Assembly: GCA_004835665.1 (NCBI GenBank)
Contig: RBKR01000008.1
Location: 1,364,001 to 1,428,000, forward strand
Direction of reading: 5' to 3'
DNA: 64,000 nucleotides
Source of the DNA: Phoma sp. XZ068
Taxonomy: Eukaryota > Ascomycota > Dothideomycetes > Pleosporales > Didymellaceae
Shown: positions 45,636 to 59,365 of the stretch, piece after piece
How the letters are laid out: the number at the start of each line of letters is the position of its first letter
How positions within the stretch are numbered: the first letter of the stretch is position 1
The notes under the pieces: generated by a model
Database searches by the model: none
Told to the model about the DNA's origin: nothing
What the model saw: only the letters and a program-made list of their open reading frames with translations
Position numbers and translations under genes: made by a program

Positions 45636-48600
45636 AGTATCCTAACTACTTAACTAGGTATTTATTCTTATGTCCTTTCTTTTAGTATTATATTATTTTC
45701 TTAACTTCCTACTTAGTCTCTTCCTTACCCTAGTAGTAGAAGTCCTTTTAGATTAGTATATTAGGGTCTACTAGTTCTAATAGCAATATATAGAATATAG
45801 GGTGTATTCTAGTATTCTATAGTAGTTTAAGTTAATAGTTTATAGGACTAATTTGCCTAGAGATAAAAAATAGTCTAACCTTAATATAATTTAGTTTCTT
45901 TATTAGTCTTTATATTTATAAGTTTTTTATAAGGAGATAGACTTTATCCCTCTCTTTTAGCTAAGGTGCCTTTTTTCTTTTCTAATTAATATAAGAGATT
46001 GCTTGTTGTTAAGCTTTATTAATATTTTTAAGTAATTTCTAATATACTTTCTTTAGTTTTTATACTAAGGTTATTACTAAATCTATTTAGATATTACTGT
46101 TAAGAGATCTTATAAAGAGATTTAGGTATCTTCTATAATTTATAAAGAATAGTATTATACCTATTGCTTCTAATAGTTTATTATTATATATAATCTATAC
46201 TATAGGTAATAGTAAAACCTAGTTATCTTACTTTTAGTTACTATATATTCTTAAGTATATTTCTATAGTTTAATTTATTCTTTCTATTTATCTATCTGTC
46301 TATAGGTAGTATATAGTTAATAGCTTTTTTTTAGTACTAATAGCTGCTATAAGCGTAGTCTAATAGTTTAATATAAAGAGCTTATCTCTATTACTAATAA
46401 TTAATTCTAGTATACTATAATAATAGATAATTCTATCTAGAAATACTTGTGCAAGCTGCTCTGCAGTATAACTATACTAAAATAGTATTATTTCTACTGC
46501 TTTAGTAAACCTATCTACTATAATAAAGATTAAGTTATAGGTATATTCTATAATAGGGTCCTTAGAGATAGGTAGTTATATAATAAAATCTATTATAATG
46601 TTTGTCTATAGTAGTACTGTTAGTAGCTTTATTACCTATATTTCTCTATACTTTATATATATACTATACTTGTTTTGTTAATAATTAATATAGTTTTAAA
46701 TAAACTTAGTAACCTTATTCTTTATATAGCTAAACTTATAGTATTATCTAATAAGTTCTATTATTTGTGTTATACTAGGGTGTCTGTAAAGTAGGTTATT
46801 ATAGTGTTATATAATAATTTCTATTTAGAGTTCTTCTAGTACTATTATAGATATACACTATTCCTATTAAACTTATATTATATTATTAAGCTGCTAAGAT
46901 AGTCTTAGTAATCTATCCCTATATATCTATAGAATAGTATATTCTTTAATTATTTTTTCTTCTATAAGATTATATTATTAACTTAGTATATTAGCTCTTA
47001 TATTGTCTTTTCCTAGAGTATATATTATTTTAAACTTATATTACCCTAGGAATTTTAACTATTATACCTATTAGCTGTTAAGCTTCTTAGTTATAGTAAA
47101 GTATACTAGGTTCTTATAATCTATAAAGATAGTAAGTTCTAAGCAGCTTTCTATATAGATTTGCTAGTACTTTAGTGCGTCTATAATTACTATTAGTTCC
47201 TTGTTATAAATATTATACTGTTCTTCTAGTCTAGAAAACTTTCTTAAGTAATAGGTAATTAGGTGCTATTTACTATCTTATTTCTATAATATATATACTC
47301 CTAATACTAATCCTAAGGCATTAGTTTTAATTTATAGTAGTTTATTACTTTTAAATATAACTAATATTAGTAGCTTAATATATACTTACTTAAGTAATTA
47401 GAATATATCTTCCTGTTCCTGCTTCTAATAGAATAGTGTATTCTTATATATAAGCTTTATAAGTAGTAGAGCTTTCTTAGAGTAGTTCTTAATAAAGTAT
47501 TAGTTAAAGTTAATAAACCTAAGAAATTCTTAAATTTCTTTAACTATTATTAGGGTTAGCTAGTCTTTAACAACCTGTATTTTCTTTTTACTTATTTTAA
47601 CTCTATATCTTCTTATAATATAGCTAAGGAATTCTACTTCTTCCTTATACTATTTATACTTCTCTAGTTTAAGTTAGAGGTCTGCTTGTTCTAAGTAGTT
47701 AAGAACTTCTTTTATATATATAATATATTCTCTTAGTGTCTTTAAGTATACTAAGATATTATTAAGGTAAGCTACTACTGTCCTGTCTAGGTGTACCTTT
47801 AGTATATTATTAACTAGTTCCTAATATATAGCTAGTATATTAGTTAGCCTAAATAGTATAACTATATACTTATAAAGACTATAACAGGTTCTAAATACTG
47901 TCTTCTATTCCTTGCCTTCTTTTATATATATAAGGTTATATACTCCTTATAGGTCTAGTATAGTAAAGTATTATACTCTAGCTAAGTAATCTTGTAACTT
48001 AGATATATTTAGTAAAGGGTACCTGTTTTTTATAGTAATATTATTAAGTTTCTAATAGTTAATATATAGTTAGTTACTACTATCTTTTTTTAGTATAAAG
48101 AGAATAGGGTATCCTGCAGGTAATTCTAATTATTTAATAAATCTCTTCTTAAGGTTCTTATTAATATACTTGCAAAGTACTTAGAGTTCCTTTTCTAATA
48201 GTCTATATATTAGCCTAAAAGTTAGTGTCTTTCCTTTCTAGAGCTTAATCTTATAATTCTAGAGTTTATACTATAGTAATACCTTTATAGTCTTCTTATT
48301 ATAAAAGAGTTCTTTATAACTCTTATATTTATCTAGAATATTAGGAGGTGCACTATTCTTCTCCTTAACTCTTACTTTATAACCTATAGGGCGTTTAGCG
48401 TCTGTAGAGTTAACTGCTCTATCTTAGTATATCTTATTTAAAGAGATATTACTAATCTTCTTCTTATCTACTAGTTATATTATAAACTATATAGGTCTTA
48501 ATATAGTAGTGCTATATCTATATCTAAATAAAAGCTTAGATGTCTTCTAATTAATTCTTAGGTTATGCTTTTATAACTAGAGGATTCTTAATATAATATT

Positions 48601-50800
48601 ATAGATAGCTATTCTAAAGATATTAAGAGTAAATACCTCCTTATAGTTTTCTAACTTTAATAGCGTGTTAGTCTTATAAGTAACTATAAAGTTATCTAGT
48701 ATTAACTGCCTATTAGCTACTCTAAGGATATAAGTAATCTCTTTTCTATATAACTAGAGTCTAGCTTGTTTTACTGTGTTTTCTAAGATATAGCTACCTT
48801 CTACTTCTAAGTCTAATATTACTATAAATCTTTGTTTATTAATAAAGATTAGTAGTTTAGTAAGTAAGTCTGCTCTAATAGTATTAATAGTCTTATACTA
48901 GGAGCTAGTTAGCATAGGCCTAAAAAATACTACTCTAGTCTAAATCTATAGACTTTCTTCTTACTAGTATAGTATATATATTTTTTATTTATATATAGCT
49001 GCTACTAATATTCTTTACAGGCTTTATTAATAATTATCTATATATCTAGAATATCTTTAGAGCGTGCGTACCCTAGAAAGTATAATTATATATACTTATT
49101 AAATAAGTAATCTAAGTATTATACTTGTATATACTAATACTATTTCTTCTTGCATTATTGCGTGTTAATAGGGAATATTTAGTATCTAACTTTCTTATTA
49201 TAATATTCTTTATACCTATTGTGCAGGCATTGCTTCTATAATATTTTATAGTAAAATAGGTTTTATTTATTAATTTTATATAATATAGCTGTTTGTGTTT
49301 ATAGGGCAATTACTAGTTAAGTAAAGTCTAGTTTATCTTTCTATAGTAGGTTATAATTCTAGTGTTTAAGCTTAGCTACTATTATATAGTTTTATTCTAC
49401 CTATTTCTAGAATATTTCTTTAGCCTAATCTTTGTTCTATAGTGTACTGTTTATTAGTTATTATTTAAATTAGCTTAAGGTATTAGAGTTATATAAGAAG
49501 TAGGCTTGTATATACTTAGCTTCTATTTCCTATATAGCTTATAAGAGTATAGAATACTCCTTACTATTATATTATAGGTATTCCTTAAGTAGTTCTAGAG
49601 TAAGTTGTCTATAGATAGTGTTATATAATTTATTATTACCTTGCCTAATATTCTTATTATATTCCTATATTATTAGTTTATTCTTAGAATCTAAAGTCTA
49701 TATAGTGTAAAATTTATAATATAGTATCTTAGGTCTAGTATAGATTTCTAGGATTCTAGGTATAGTCTTGTATATATATTCTAGCTTAGAGTCTATAAGA
49801 AGTTATCTAATTTCTTTAGTAAGAATTTCCTATTTACTAGTATCTATATCCTTATTATATAAGGTATAGGTAATAATATTAATCTATTAGAAGACCTTAT
49901 TCTTTAAATAATAGTTCTTAGTAAAGTGTCCTAGTTTACTATAATTATAGCAGTTCCTGCTCTTATTCCTATTATTATATCCTTTATTTTTTTTATTCTA
50001 ATATAGTGTAGTAGTAGGTCCCTTATAGATATTAGACAAGTCTATTACCTTAGGTCTATAGTATCTACTCTAGGTGTTGCTATAGATTCTATATCCTATA
50101 TTAGGGTAATAACTGTTTCTATAGCTACTATAGTAAGTATTGCTATACTATTAGTTATATAGTAGTTAAAATAACTAGGTTATAACTTAGGTATATAGGT
50201 TATTGTGCAATTCTTATTAAAGTTTATAGAGTTAAATATTAATATTAATAGCTTTGCTAGTAAGGTTATTAAGAGTGTTAATCTTTATACTAGTATATAT
50301 AAGTTCCTTCTTAACCTTAGGCTTTAGTCCCTATTAAAATATTATTATTAGTATAGTGTTATTCTAGTCTATATTATAGGCTAAAGCCTAGAATTCTATA
50401 GTATAGTTAGTAGCTAAGGTAGTCTAATAAATATGCTATATACTGTGTCTAGTAATAACTAGTATGTTAGAGACTCTAAAGATCTGTTAGATCTTGTCTT
50501 TAAAGTATTTAAAATTATTAAGCTATATATTATCTTTAAGGGACGTAGTGTTAATTATCTTATTCTATATAAAGGGCTTAATCTATTTAAATATATTACC
50601 TTATATATAGGAAGCTACTAGTTTAACTTTCTAATCTTTATTAATAGTTGTACCTTAGAAGGTAAAGAAAAGGTTAAACTAAAGCAGCTAGTTCTTAAGC
50701 TTAGATTAATCTCTATAGTAAAGGTTTAGTTTAGTAACCTTAAGTCTATAACTTACTAGTCCTGTATTAGTTATTGCAGAGGTACTATTAATAATATAAT
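45610..50800 (-). pseudogene. gag-pol of element H (RIP-degraded)
   Basis: Minus-strand order: gag down to a CCHC knuckle at 49911-49952, in which the first Cys (TGC) and the His (CAC) survive; protease region about 48800-48850; RT about 47300-48300, with its active-site segment near 47760-47790; RNase H about 46950-47350; integrase about 46050-46900; chromodomain about 45610-45760. A 65-codon open stretch at 49112-49309 begins at TTG and is only a surviving fragment between gag and protease. Mutation is somewhat lighter than in A. Confidence 0.75.
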
Positions 50801-50835
50801 CTTCTAATATATTACTTATTTTAGAGTGTTTAAAA

Positions 50836-51375
50836 TATTAAGGTTATATTCTAAGTAAAGCTTATAAATACTTCTAAGGTTAGTTTTCTAGGATAAATAG
50901 ATATATAGTAGATTATAGAAGGTATAGCTACTTAGTAAAACACTATAGTAACTATAGGTAATAATAAGTAGTGTAGAGTAGACTATCTATCTTAAAAGTT
51001 AAGTTATAGTAAGGAGTATAGATAGTTAATCTATCTGTCTTAATATATAGGTAGAGTTCTAATAATAAAGTATATTAATTAGGTTAAATATAAACTATAA
51101 GGGTTGTGTTTCTAAGTGCTATATACTAAAGAGATATATATAGTGCTTAGTATTATAATAGCTACTAATTATACTAATTATTAATTATACTAATTACTAA
51201 TTATACTAATTATGCTAAGACTAATTATACATATAACTTTATGTTATTACCTAAGTAGTAACTAATAACACTTGTTATTTATGCTTACTTATAATACTTT
51301 CTCTTGTGTAGTTTAACTGTGCTGCACTTAGCCTATAATTATTAACCTTATTTAGTGTTCCCTAGAATTATAATA
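50836..51375 (-). repeat. 5' LTR of element H
   Basis: 540 bp, TATTAAGG...GAATTATAATA, followed by AGGGC. Confidence 0.92.
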
Positions 51376-51380
51376 AGGGC

Positions 51381-51674
51381 CTTCTATAGGACTTTATAGA
51401 ATATTATAAGAAATATAAGACACTTCTTAGTATATAGTAATTAGGAACACTACTCTTATAGTATTATATTTAACCTTATTAATTAACTTTATTATTAGAA
51501 CTTAACCTAACTCTTAAGCTAGATAGATTAACTATCTATACTACTTATTATTAACTCTATAGTTATTATAGTGTTTTACTAGGTATCTATACTAACCCCT
51601 CTTATACTAGTACTTATTCTAGAGAACTAACCTTAGAAGTATTTATAAGCTTTACTTAGTTTATAACTTTAATA
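51381..51674 (+). repeat. 5' LTR of X2, right part
   Basis: Continues 44195-44384 after removal of H and one target duplicate. Together they make 484 bp, ending CTTTAATA. Confidence 0.9.
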
Positions 51675-54034
51675 TTTTAAATACCTCTAAGATAAGTACT
51701 ACTTTAGAAACTAGAGTTACTTCTACTAGCTTATGCTCTAATATTAATATAATAGAAAGAACTATTACTACTAATACTATTAATATTAAGTAACCTAATC
51801 TCTATAAAAAAGACTATAGTAAGCTAGATAACTAGTTAATATAATAGGACCTATTCTTTATATTCTAAGGAGATAAGGTAGAGGCTAAAAAAAGAGTTAC
51901 TCTAGTAGTAAGCTATATATATAGAAAAGTATTTACCTAGATTAAACTTTTTATCTAACTCTATAGCAAGAATAATACTCTTAATAAGGTTAATATATAG
52001 ATAGAAGACTTTAATGCCTTTAAGGATAAGATCTGCCTAATCTTTAGAGTCTTAAATAAACTTACTATTACTAGATAAGATATCTAATATATTTATTAGA
52101 CCTAGTCTACTACTAATTATACTACTAAGTTTTAGTAACTTGCAGCTAATATAGACTAGGATAATACTATATTAACTATAATATTTTATTAAGGACTTAA
52201 GCCTAAGGTAAAGGAAGAACTAATATATACTAGTATAAGTATAGAAACCTTAGATAATCTTATTAATATAGTAATTAACCTTAATATTAAACTATATAAG
52301 CTCTAATAAGAGCTATATAATAATCTACGTGCTTAAGCTATAGGCTAGCTATCTTAACTATAATATAACTAATAGAATAACTATACTTATTATAGTAACT
52401 ATAGAAATAACTACTAACCTAATATAGGTTACTATATTTATAGTAATACTTAGAGTAAGTACTATAGACCTAAAGTAATAGACCTGTCTAATATAAATAA
52501 GAGACTAATAACTATAAAACTATAATAGAATAAAAAGAAGGGATATAATAATAATAAAGGTAATAAGGGTAATACCTGTTATAACTATAGTAAACTAGGC
52601 TACTTTACTAGAGACTATTACTAGAATAAAGTATTCTAATAGATTAATATATTAACTAGTAGGCTAGATAGCAAGAATACTAGTAATAAATAGGAAATTC
52701 TTACTAATAGAATTAGACAACTTATAGAAGATCTAGAGTTAGAATATAATAAAAATACTAAACTAGAAATTATATGTAAACTAGCACCTAAGAGGTTATA
52801 GGTATATAAACACCTTTATAGCTATAAAACTATAATTATATAGATATTAAGGGAGGAAGATCTTAAACTTCTAGAAGCTTCTAGTATAGCTATAATATTA
52901 TACTATAGACCTAGAGTAACCTAGACACCTAATACTAAAGATAACACACTATAACTACCTAGATAATACCTAGAGAATAATAAAGATTAGAACAAGTTAG
53001 CATGTTCTACTATAGTATAATATAGGGTGTAATATAATATATATTATTAAGAATATAAGTAATATAAAGCTAAGAAAGCTAATAATAAAGCCTATACTAA
53101 ATTATATTAAGACCTAATTATCCCCTCTATTAAGGTAGACAATAATAAAGAAAATTAGTATAATAAGTTATATAAAGAATACTAATAATATTATTAACTA
53201 GAAGTATATTAGAACTAGAATAATAATTACCTAGAACCTAATTATAGCCTAGACCTAAGAAACCTATACTATAGAGCACTATTATAGATAGTATACTACT
53301 ATAATAGTTACTAGATATATTACTTAGAGAAGCTTAATTTAGGATAGTTTCTAAAGAGATATCTATATAAACTATAATAGAAAGATTATAAGGAGGACTA
53401 CTATATACTATACCTAATAGATAAATATAATAACTAATACTTTTCTAGCTAGAATAAGTCTAAGTATAGATAATAAGGACTAGTAGTAAATAAGTAATAC
53501 TTTAATTAGTATTAGTAGACCTGCTTTAATCTCTACTATAAGACCTATAAAGAAAAGAAGTAAAGTAACAGCTTTAGATAAGAGAATCTTTTTTTAAGGT
53601 AGCGCTAGTAGGTGCTAGGGATTAATCTATTAATAGTATTAAAAGTAATTACTAACTAATTAAGTTACCTATTAGAATAAATAGAAGATAGATATATATA
53701 CTCTTAGACTCTAGAGTATAGTCTAACTATATCTCTTTATAAGTAGTATAGCTAGCTAGACTATGCCCTACTTAGAAGATAATACCTTACCTACTTAGAG
53801 TAGCTAATAGAGAACTAATACTTAAGGAATCTAAGATTATATATAAGGTAACTATAGTACCTCTCTAGATCTATAGACACTATAAAGAAATAACTCTAGA
53901 CACTTTTAAGATAGCTACTTATAATATTATATTAGGACTTCTATAGTTAAGAAAGTATAATCTAGATATTAATTAAAAAAATTAATAGCTTTTATTAAGT
54001 TAATATAGATATAGTACTACTATATTATAGCCTA

Positions 54035-55883
54035 ACGTAAACCACCACCGAGAGCGACAACCCACCGAGAGCGACAAAATCTCTTGGCACGACTAACACT
54101 AGTTATGAATTATCAGATTCATCGCTATCAAACAAGGATCCTATGAACCTTGTGCTCGCATCTGATTCAGAAGTGTCTTCTGAATCCTTTTTGCACGTAC
54201 GAGCGTTGTGCCCAGTCCCTCCACAGTTCCCACAGCGCCGTAGAGCTGGTTGTGCTATTTCTTGATCACCACCACCTCGAGTCCTTTTGGACGACAAAGC
54301 CACCACAGACGCCTCAGCAGCTACCTGCGCTGACCCTACTCCATACTCCAATGTACCCCCATGCTGAATCTGCTTCCTTTTGCGCCCTTTCCGCTTGGTC
54401 ATCACTGCCAATTGCTCTTCAAGCTCAGTATTGCGGGCAGCAAGAAGCGCATTTTGATGCAGCATTAGTTCAGCTCCCTTTACAAGCTGTGAGAAGCCAG
54501 CTTGGGCAGCAACTGGTGACCGAGTAAAAGACTCGCTCACAAGCTTTGACTGAGACCCAAATTCATGCGTATTGCTTGGAGTCTTCGACTGCCACGGGGT
54601 TGTTGGTAGTGGGGGTTGAGGCGGGGTACGCAACCGTGTCTCCAGGCGATCCAACACTACCTGCGCGTTGACAGGGACTAGTCCTGATGCCTCAAAGGCC
54701 TTTCGACAATTAGCCTGTGTGAATACGTCAAAAAACGCGTCCTTGAAGGCAGGTAGGAAGCCTTCCTTGTTGATGTGGAAGACGCGTCGGCGTGCCAAGT
54801 CTCGGACGCGTTGGGAGTACTTCCGCTTCAATGGCGAGAAGCAGACCACATCAAGTGGCTGGAGGATGTGTGATGAATGGGGAGGCATACAGAGCGTAAG
54901 GATCTTGTTCTCCAAGCAATAGTCCTTGAACTCCTGGTTAAGGTGGCTCTCGTGACCGTCCAAAATGAGCAGCCGGTATACCCCCACCTGACGCGCTGTT
55001 GTATGCGTGTCAAAGTGCTTCAACCACTCCAGGCCAAGCGCGTTGTTTGTCCATCCGTTCTCTGAGACAGAGAGCTTCCAATTACGCGGTATATCTGCCT
55101 CCTCGTACCATGCAGAGATGTGGACACGCCCTTTGTAGATGATAAATGGCGGGGTTGCGTGGCCAGCAGCGCAGATACTCTGGATGACTGTAACCCACTC
55201 GCGATCTCCTGGCTGAACGAGCTCTGGTCGAGTACGTCTATCAGAGCCTGTGACGACCTTCATGGACCCAATGACGCCCATCTGGAAGCCAGTCTCGTCA
55301 AAGTTGTGCACGTCGTCGTCATGGACGCCGTACTTGGCTTTGGTATCCTCTACCAACTTGAACCACGCGCCAATGACCTCAGGATCTTCCTGCATTATCC
55401 TCTGCCTATCCTTTGCTCGATTGAACGCCATCTTGAGCCTATCTGAGCGCGTCACAAAGCGCGCAGCCCAGTGCTTGCCAACTGGCTTTCCATCACGCAC
55501 ACCCAACAGTTTATCAGCCATATCTGCCACCTCACACAGCCGGGGCGCAAAGCCTCGCGCGTCAAGGTCAAGTATGTATTGGATAATCGTCTCTTCCTCT
55601 ATTGCAGTAAGCTTGAGGCAGTTCACGCGTGTTTCGAGTCGAAATGGTATTCCCTTGGCACGTTTAGATAGGGTATGATGATTAACGTTGAATGCTGCAG
55701 CAGCGCGTCGCAGGCTTGGAAATTCATCTGAACGATAGGCTAGAAGGGCAAGCTGGACCCTACCTTCGTCTTGTTGATATTGCGCGTTGTGTTGTTGAGA
55801 CATGTTAGGATGAAAGGAGGAGGAGTGGTCTTGGCAGATTTTGTCGCTCTCGGTGGGTTGTCGCTCTCGGTGGTGGTTTACGT
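54035..55883 (-). mobile_element. Pogo/Fot1-type DNA transposon, copy 2 (intact)
   Basis: 1849 bp, with 48-bp inverted repeats at 54035-54082 and 55836-55883 and TA duplicates at 54033-54034 and 55884-55885. The same length as copy 1, a constant coordinate offset of 52896, and an identical protein. It is inserted in the RIP-degraded pol of X2, and the empty site survives in F near 39901-39905. No trace of RIP. Confidence 0.97.
54103..55803 (-). CDS. Pogo/Fot1-family transposase (DDE_1), copy 2
   Basis: A 566-residue enzyme identical to that at 1207-2907: double helix-turn-helix N-terminus, catalytic Asp169, Asp282 and Asp318, a Leu/Glu-rich segment with basic KRKGRKRK, a CCHC knuckle at 524-537 and an acidic C-terminus. 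No intron or stop. With intact ends and a complete gene, this copy should be autonomous. Whether it is transcribed inside what is probably heterochromatin cannot be judged from sequence. Confidence 0.95.
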   Translation of the reverse strand: MSQQHNAQYQQDEGRVQLALLAYRSDEFPSLRRAAAAFNVNHHTLSKRAKGIPFRLETRVNCLKLTAIEEETIIQYILDLDARGFAPRLCEVADMADKLLGVRDGKPVGKHWAARFVTRSDRLKMAFNRAKDRQRIMQEDPEVIGAWFKLVEDTKAKYGVHDDDVHNFDETGFQMGVIGSMKVVTGSDRRTRPELVQPGDREWVTVIQSICAAGHATPPFIIYKGRVHISAWYEEADIPRNWKLSVSENGWTNNALGLEWLKHFDTHTTARQVGVYRLLILDGHESHLNQEFKDYCLENKILTLCMPPHSSHILQPLDVVCFSPLKRKYSQRVRDLARRRVFHINKEGFLPAFKDAFFDVFTQANCRKAFEASGLVPVNAQVVLDRLETRLRTPPQPPLPTTPWQSKTPSNTHEFGSQSKLVSESFTRSPVAAQAGFSQLVKGAELMLHQNALLAARNTELEEQLAVMTKRKGRKRKQIQHGGTLEYGVGSAQVAAEASVVALSSKRTRGGGDQEIAQPALRRCGNCGGTGHNARTCKKDSEDTSESDASTRFIGSLFDSDESDNS

Positions 55884-58741
55884 TATATAGTTTATAATAT
55901 AACTAGTAGATAAGAAGAAGATTAATAATATCTCTTTAATATATAAGATATGCTAAGATAGAGTAGTTAACTATATAGATATAGAATGCTCTACTAGTTA
56001 TAAAGTAATAGTTAAGAAGAAGAATAGTGCACCTTCTAATATTCTAGATAAATATAAGAGTTATATAGAACTTTTCTATAATAAGAAGACTATAAAGGTA
56101 TTACTATAGTATAAACTCTAGGATTGTAAGATTAAGCTCTAGGAAGGAAAGGAACTACCTTTTAGGCCTATATATAGAATATCTAAGAAGAAACTTAGTA
56201 TACTTAAGAAATATATTAATAAGAACTTTAAGAAAGAATTTATATAAGAATTAGAATTACTAGTAGGATTTCTAGTCCTCTTTATACTAAAGAAAGATAG
56301 TAAATTATAAATATATATTAACTACTAGAAACTTAATAATATTATAATTAAGAATTAGTACTTATTACTAAATATTAAGGAATTATAGAATTAGTTATCT
56401 AGAGTATAATACCTTACTACACTTAATTTATATAGAGTATACAACCTTATATATATAAAGGAAGGTAAAGAATAGAAGACTATATTTAGAATATACTATA
56501 GTTATTATAAGTACTTAGTAATACTATTTAGGCTTACTAATATACTAGCTATATATTAGGCCCTTATTAATAATATATTAAAAGTATACTTAGATATTAT
56601 AGTAGTAGCATACCTTAATAATATCCTAGTATATTTAGTAATACTAAAAGAATATATTTACTATATTAGAGAAGTGTTAGAATACCTTAGAAAGGTAGAT
56701 CTTTAACTTAAACCTAAGAAATATAAATAGTATAAGGAAGAAGTAGAATTTCTTAGCTATATTATAGGAAGATATAGAGTTAAGATAAGTAAAATAAAGA
56801 TTTAGGTTATAAAGAATTAGCTAACCTCTACCTCCTTTAAGGGAATTTAGGAATTTCTAGGATTTATTAACTTTAACTAATACTTTATTAAGGACTATTT
56901 ACTTAAAGCCTTGCTACTTATAAAGCTTATATAGAAGAATATACTATTTAAGTAGGAATAAGTATAAGAGAATACCTTTTAGTTACTTAAATAGTTCTGT
57001 ATTAAGGTACCTATAATAATTATATTTAAGAGTAGAAAACTACTTTAAATTAAGATAGATACCTTAGATTTAGTATTAGGAGCTTACACTATATAAGAAC
57101 AAGACAGATAATAGTACCTAATTACCTACTACTCTAGAAAGTTCTTAGAACTAAAAGAATAATATAATATATATAATAAAGAATTACTAGCTATTATATT
57201 AGCCCTAGAATATTAGAGAATCTATGCAGAAAGTTGTTTAGAACTTACTATCTATATAGATTATAAGAACTTAGTATACTTTACTACTACTAAGACACTT
57301 AACTAATAATAAGTATACTAGTCTAAGCTGTTAGAGTAGAATAAGTTTAAGATACTATATATACTAGAAAAAGATAATAGTAGAGCTAATGTACTTAGCA
57401 GATAATATAATCTAGCTAGAGAAAAAACTATTAACTAGTTTACTATACTTAGAATTAATAAGAATAGGTTACTAGGACTATCTTAGTAGCTTAATAATAT
57501 AATATAAGTTTAGTAGGAATAGTATATACCTATAAAGGTACTAGAGAAATTAGAAAATAAAATTATAAGCTATTATTATAATAACCTACTTTATAGACAC
57601 TCTAGTATAATATAAATAATAGAACTTATTAGATAATACTATAAGTTTAGCTATATAAAGGATAAGGTTACTAAGTTTATTAAGAACTATATTAATTACT
57701 AATAGAATAAATATAGTATATATATAAAGTATAGAGAGATATAAGTAATAAAGCTACTAATAGTACTATAGATAAATATTATAATAGATTTTGTTATATA
57801 ACTACTAATCTCTAAGGACCCTATTATAGGATATACCTATAACTTAATCTTTATTATAGTAGATAGGTTTACTAAAGTAGTAGAAATAATACTATTTTAA
57901 TATAGTTATACTATAGAGTAGCTTATATAAGTGTTCTTAAATAGGATTATCTATTACTATAGTATACTAGAATTAATTATTAGTAATAGAGATAAGCTCT
58001 TTATATTAAACTATTAGACTACACTTATAGCAGCTATTAGTACTAAGAAAAAGCTATTAACTATATATTATCTATAAATAGATAGATAAATAGAAAGAAT
58101 AAATTAGACTATAGAAATATACTTAAGAATATATAGTAACTAGGAGTAAGATAACTAGGTTTTACTATTATCTATAGTATAGATTATATATAATAATAAA
58201 TTATTAGAAGTAATAGGTATAATACTATTCTTTATAAATTATAGAAGATATCTAAATCTCTTTATAAGATCTCTTAATAGTAATATCTAAATAGATTTAG
58301 TAATAACCTTAGTATACAGACTAAAGGAAGTATACTAAAAATTACTTAAAAATATTAATAAAGCTTAATAATAAGTAATCTCTTATATTAATTAGAAAAG
58401 AAAAACAGTACCTTAGCTAAAAGAGGGGGATAAAGTCTATCTCCTTATAAAAAACTTATAAATAAGAAGACTAATAAAAAAACTAGATTATATTAAGGTT
58501 AGACTATTTTTTATTTCTAGGCAAATTAGCCCTATAAACTATTAACTTAAACTACTATAGAATACTAGAATATACTCTATATTCTATATATTACTATTAG
58601 AACTAGTAGATTCTAATATACTAATCTAGAAGAACTTTTACTACTAGGTTAAAGAGAAAACTAAGTAGAAAGTTAAAAAAATAATATAATATTAAAAAAA
58701 AGGATATAAGAACAAATATCTAGTTAAGTAGTTAGGATACT

Positions 58742-59221
58742 CTAACTTAGAGAATATATAGAAACTATTAATAAACCTTATAAACTGCTGCTAGCTATTA
58801 TACTAATATTAGTAGTATTAGAGTCTAGAGGTAGAGAATGTATTACCTAGTCTAGTATAAGTAAGCTAGGTATTAACCTATTCTTAAGTATAGTAATATT
58901 ATTAAGTAATAACTTCTATTACTCTAGGTACTCTATATTCTTAATAAACTAAGTACTTGTATTAAACTATTACTATTTATAATACTTTAAGAATTTCTTT
59001 TATTTACGCACCTAGTTTAATTTAGTATAAGTAGCCTATAAGGCAGCTATTATAGCTTTCTTAGCTTTAGTAGCCTTATCTTCTATTTCTTCTAGATATA
59101 ATATCTTATTATTAATTTTAGAGAAGTTAGGAATAGGTAAATCTATAGGCTTGCACTTCTTTATTTTATTATATTTATAATTTCTATACTTCTTATATAA
59201 TAAAGACATCTTATAAGGTAA
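58742..59221 (-). pseudogene. Antisense ORF of X2 (156-codon family, ATG preserved)
   Basis: Third copy of the 480-nt antisense frame, again without indels. Here the likely start ATG survives at 59207-59209, giving 155 residues to the stop at 58742-58744, with RIP-type stops inside. One Cys (TGC) near residue 15 survives where F has TAT. Its placement between chromodomain and 3' LTR is the same as in E and F. Confidence 0.62.
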
Positions 59222-59365
59222 GTTCTTTTTTATATAGTACTTGCAGGCAACTATAGTAAGATATCTAATATTATTAATTTAGGTTTCTATTATATATTAA
59301 GCTTAGGTACTTTAGGAAACTATTTATTAGTTTATAAGAATATAAACTATAAAGAAGGAGAATAG

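Larger units (their letters stand above)
44385..51375 (-). mobile_element. Element H: Gypsy chromovirus inside the 5' LTR of X2
   Basis: LTRs of exactly 540 bp each (44385-44924 and 50836-51375), with target duplicate AGAGC (44380-44384) and AGGGC (51376-51380). The purine-rich tract after the left LTR (minus strand, from 44925) shows it reads minus. It is a more divergent member of the A/E family with the A-type LTR and A-type antisense ORF. From about 46786 rightwards it is clearly diverged from A, E and F, but to the left it is close to them, so it is a mosaic. Confidence 0.92.
51690..58820 (+). pseudogene. gag-pol of element X2, split by Pogo copy 2
   Basis: Collinear with F. The gag zinc knuckle is about 52573-52616 and the protease motif about 53690-53740. 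The Pogo insertion at 54035-55883 falls between protease and reverse transcriptase. RT is about 56060-56750, RNase H about 57000-57400, integrase about 57550-58300, chromodomain about 58620-58780. All frames carry RIP-type stops. The first part (52330-54034) is identical by eye to X3 (61313-63017). Confidence 0.8.

Noticed and set aside
49112..49309. A 65-codon minus-strand frame
   Set aside because: It begins with TTG, has no gene-like features, and is collinear with the gag-protease junction of H. It is a surviving piece of a dead polyprotein.
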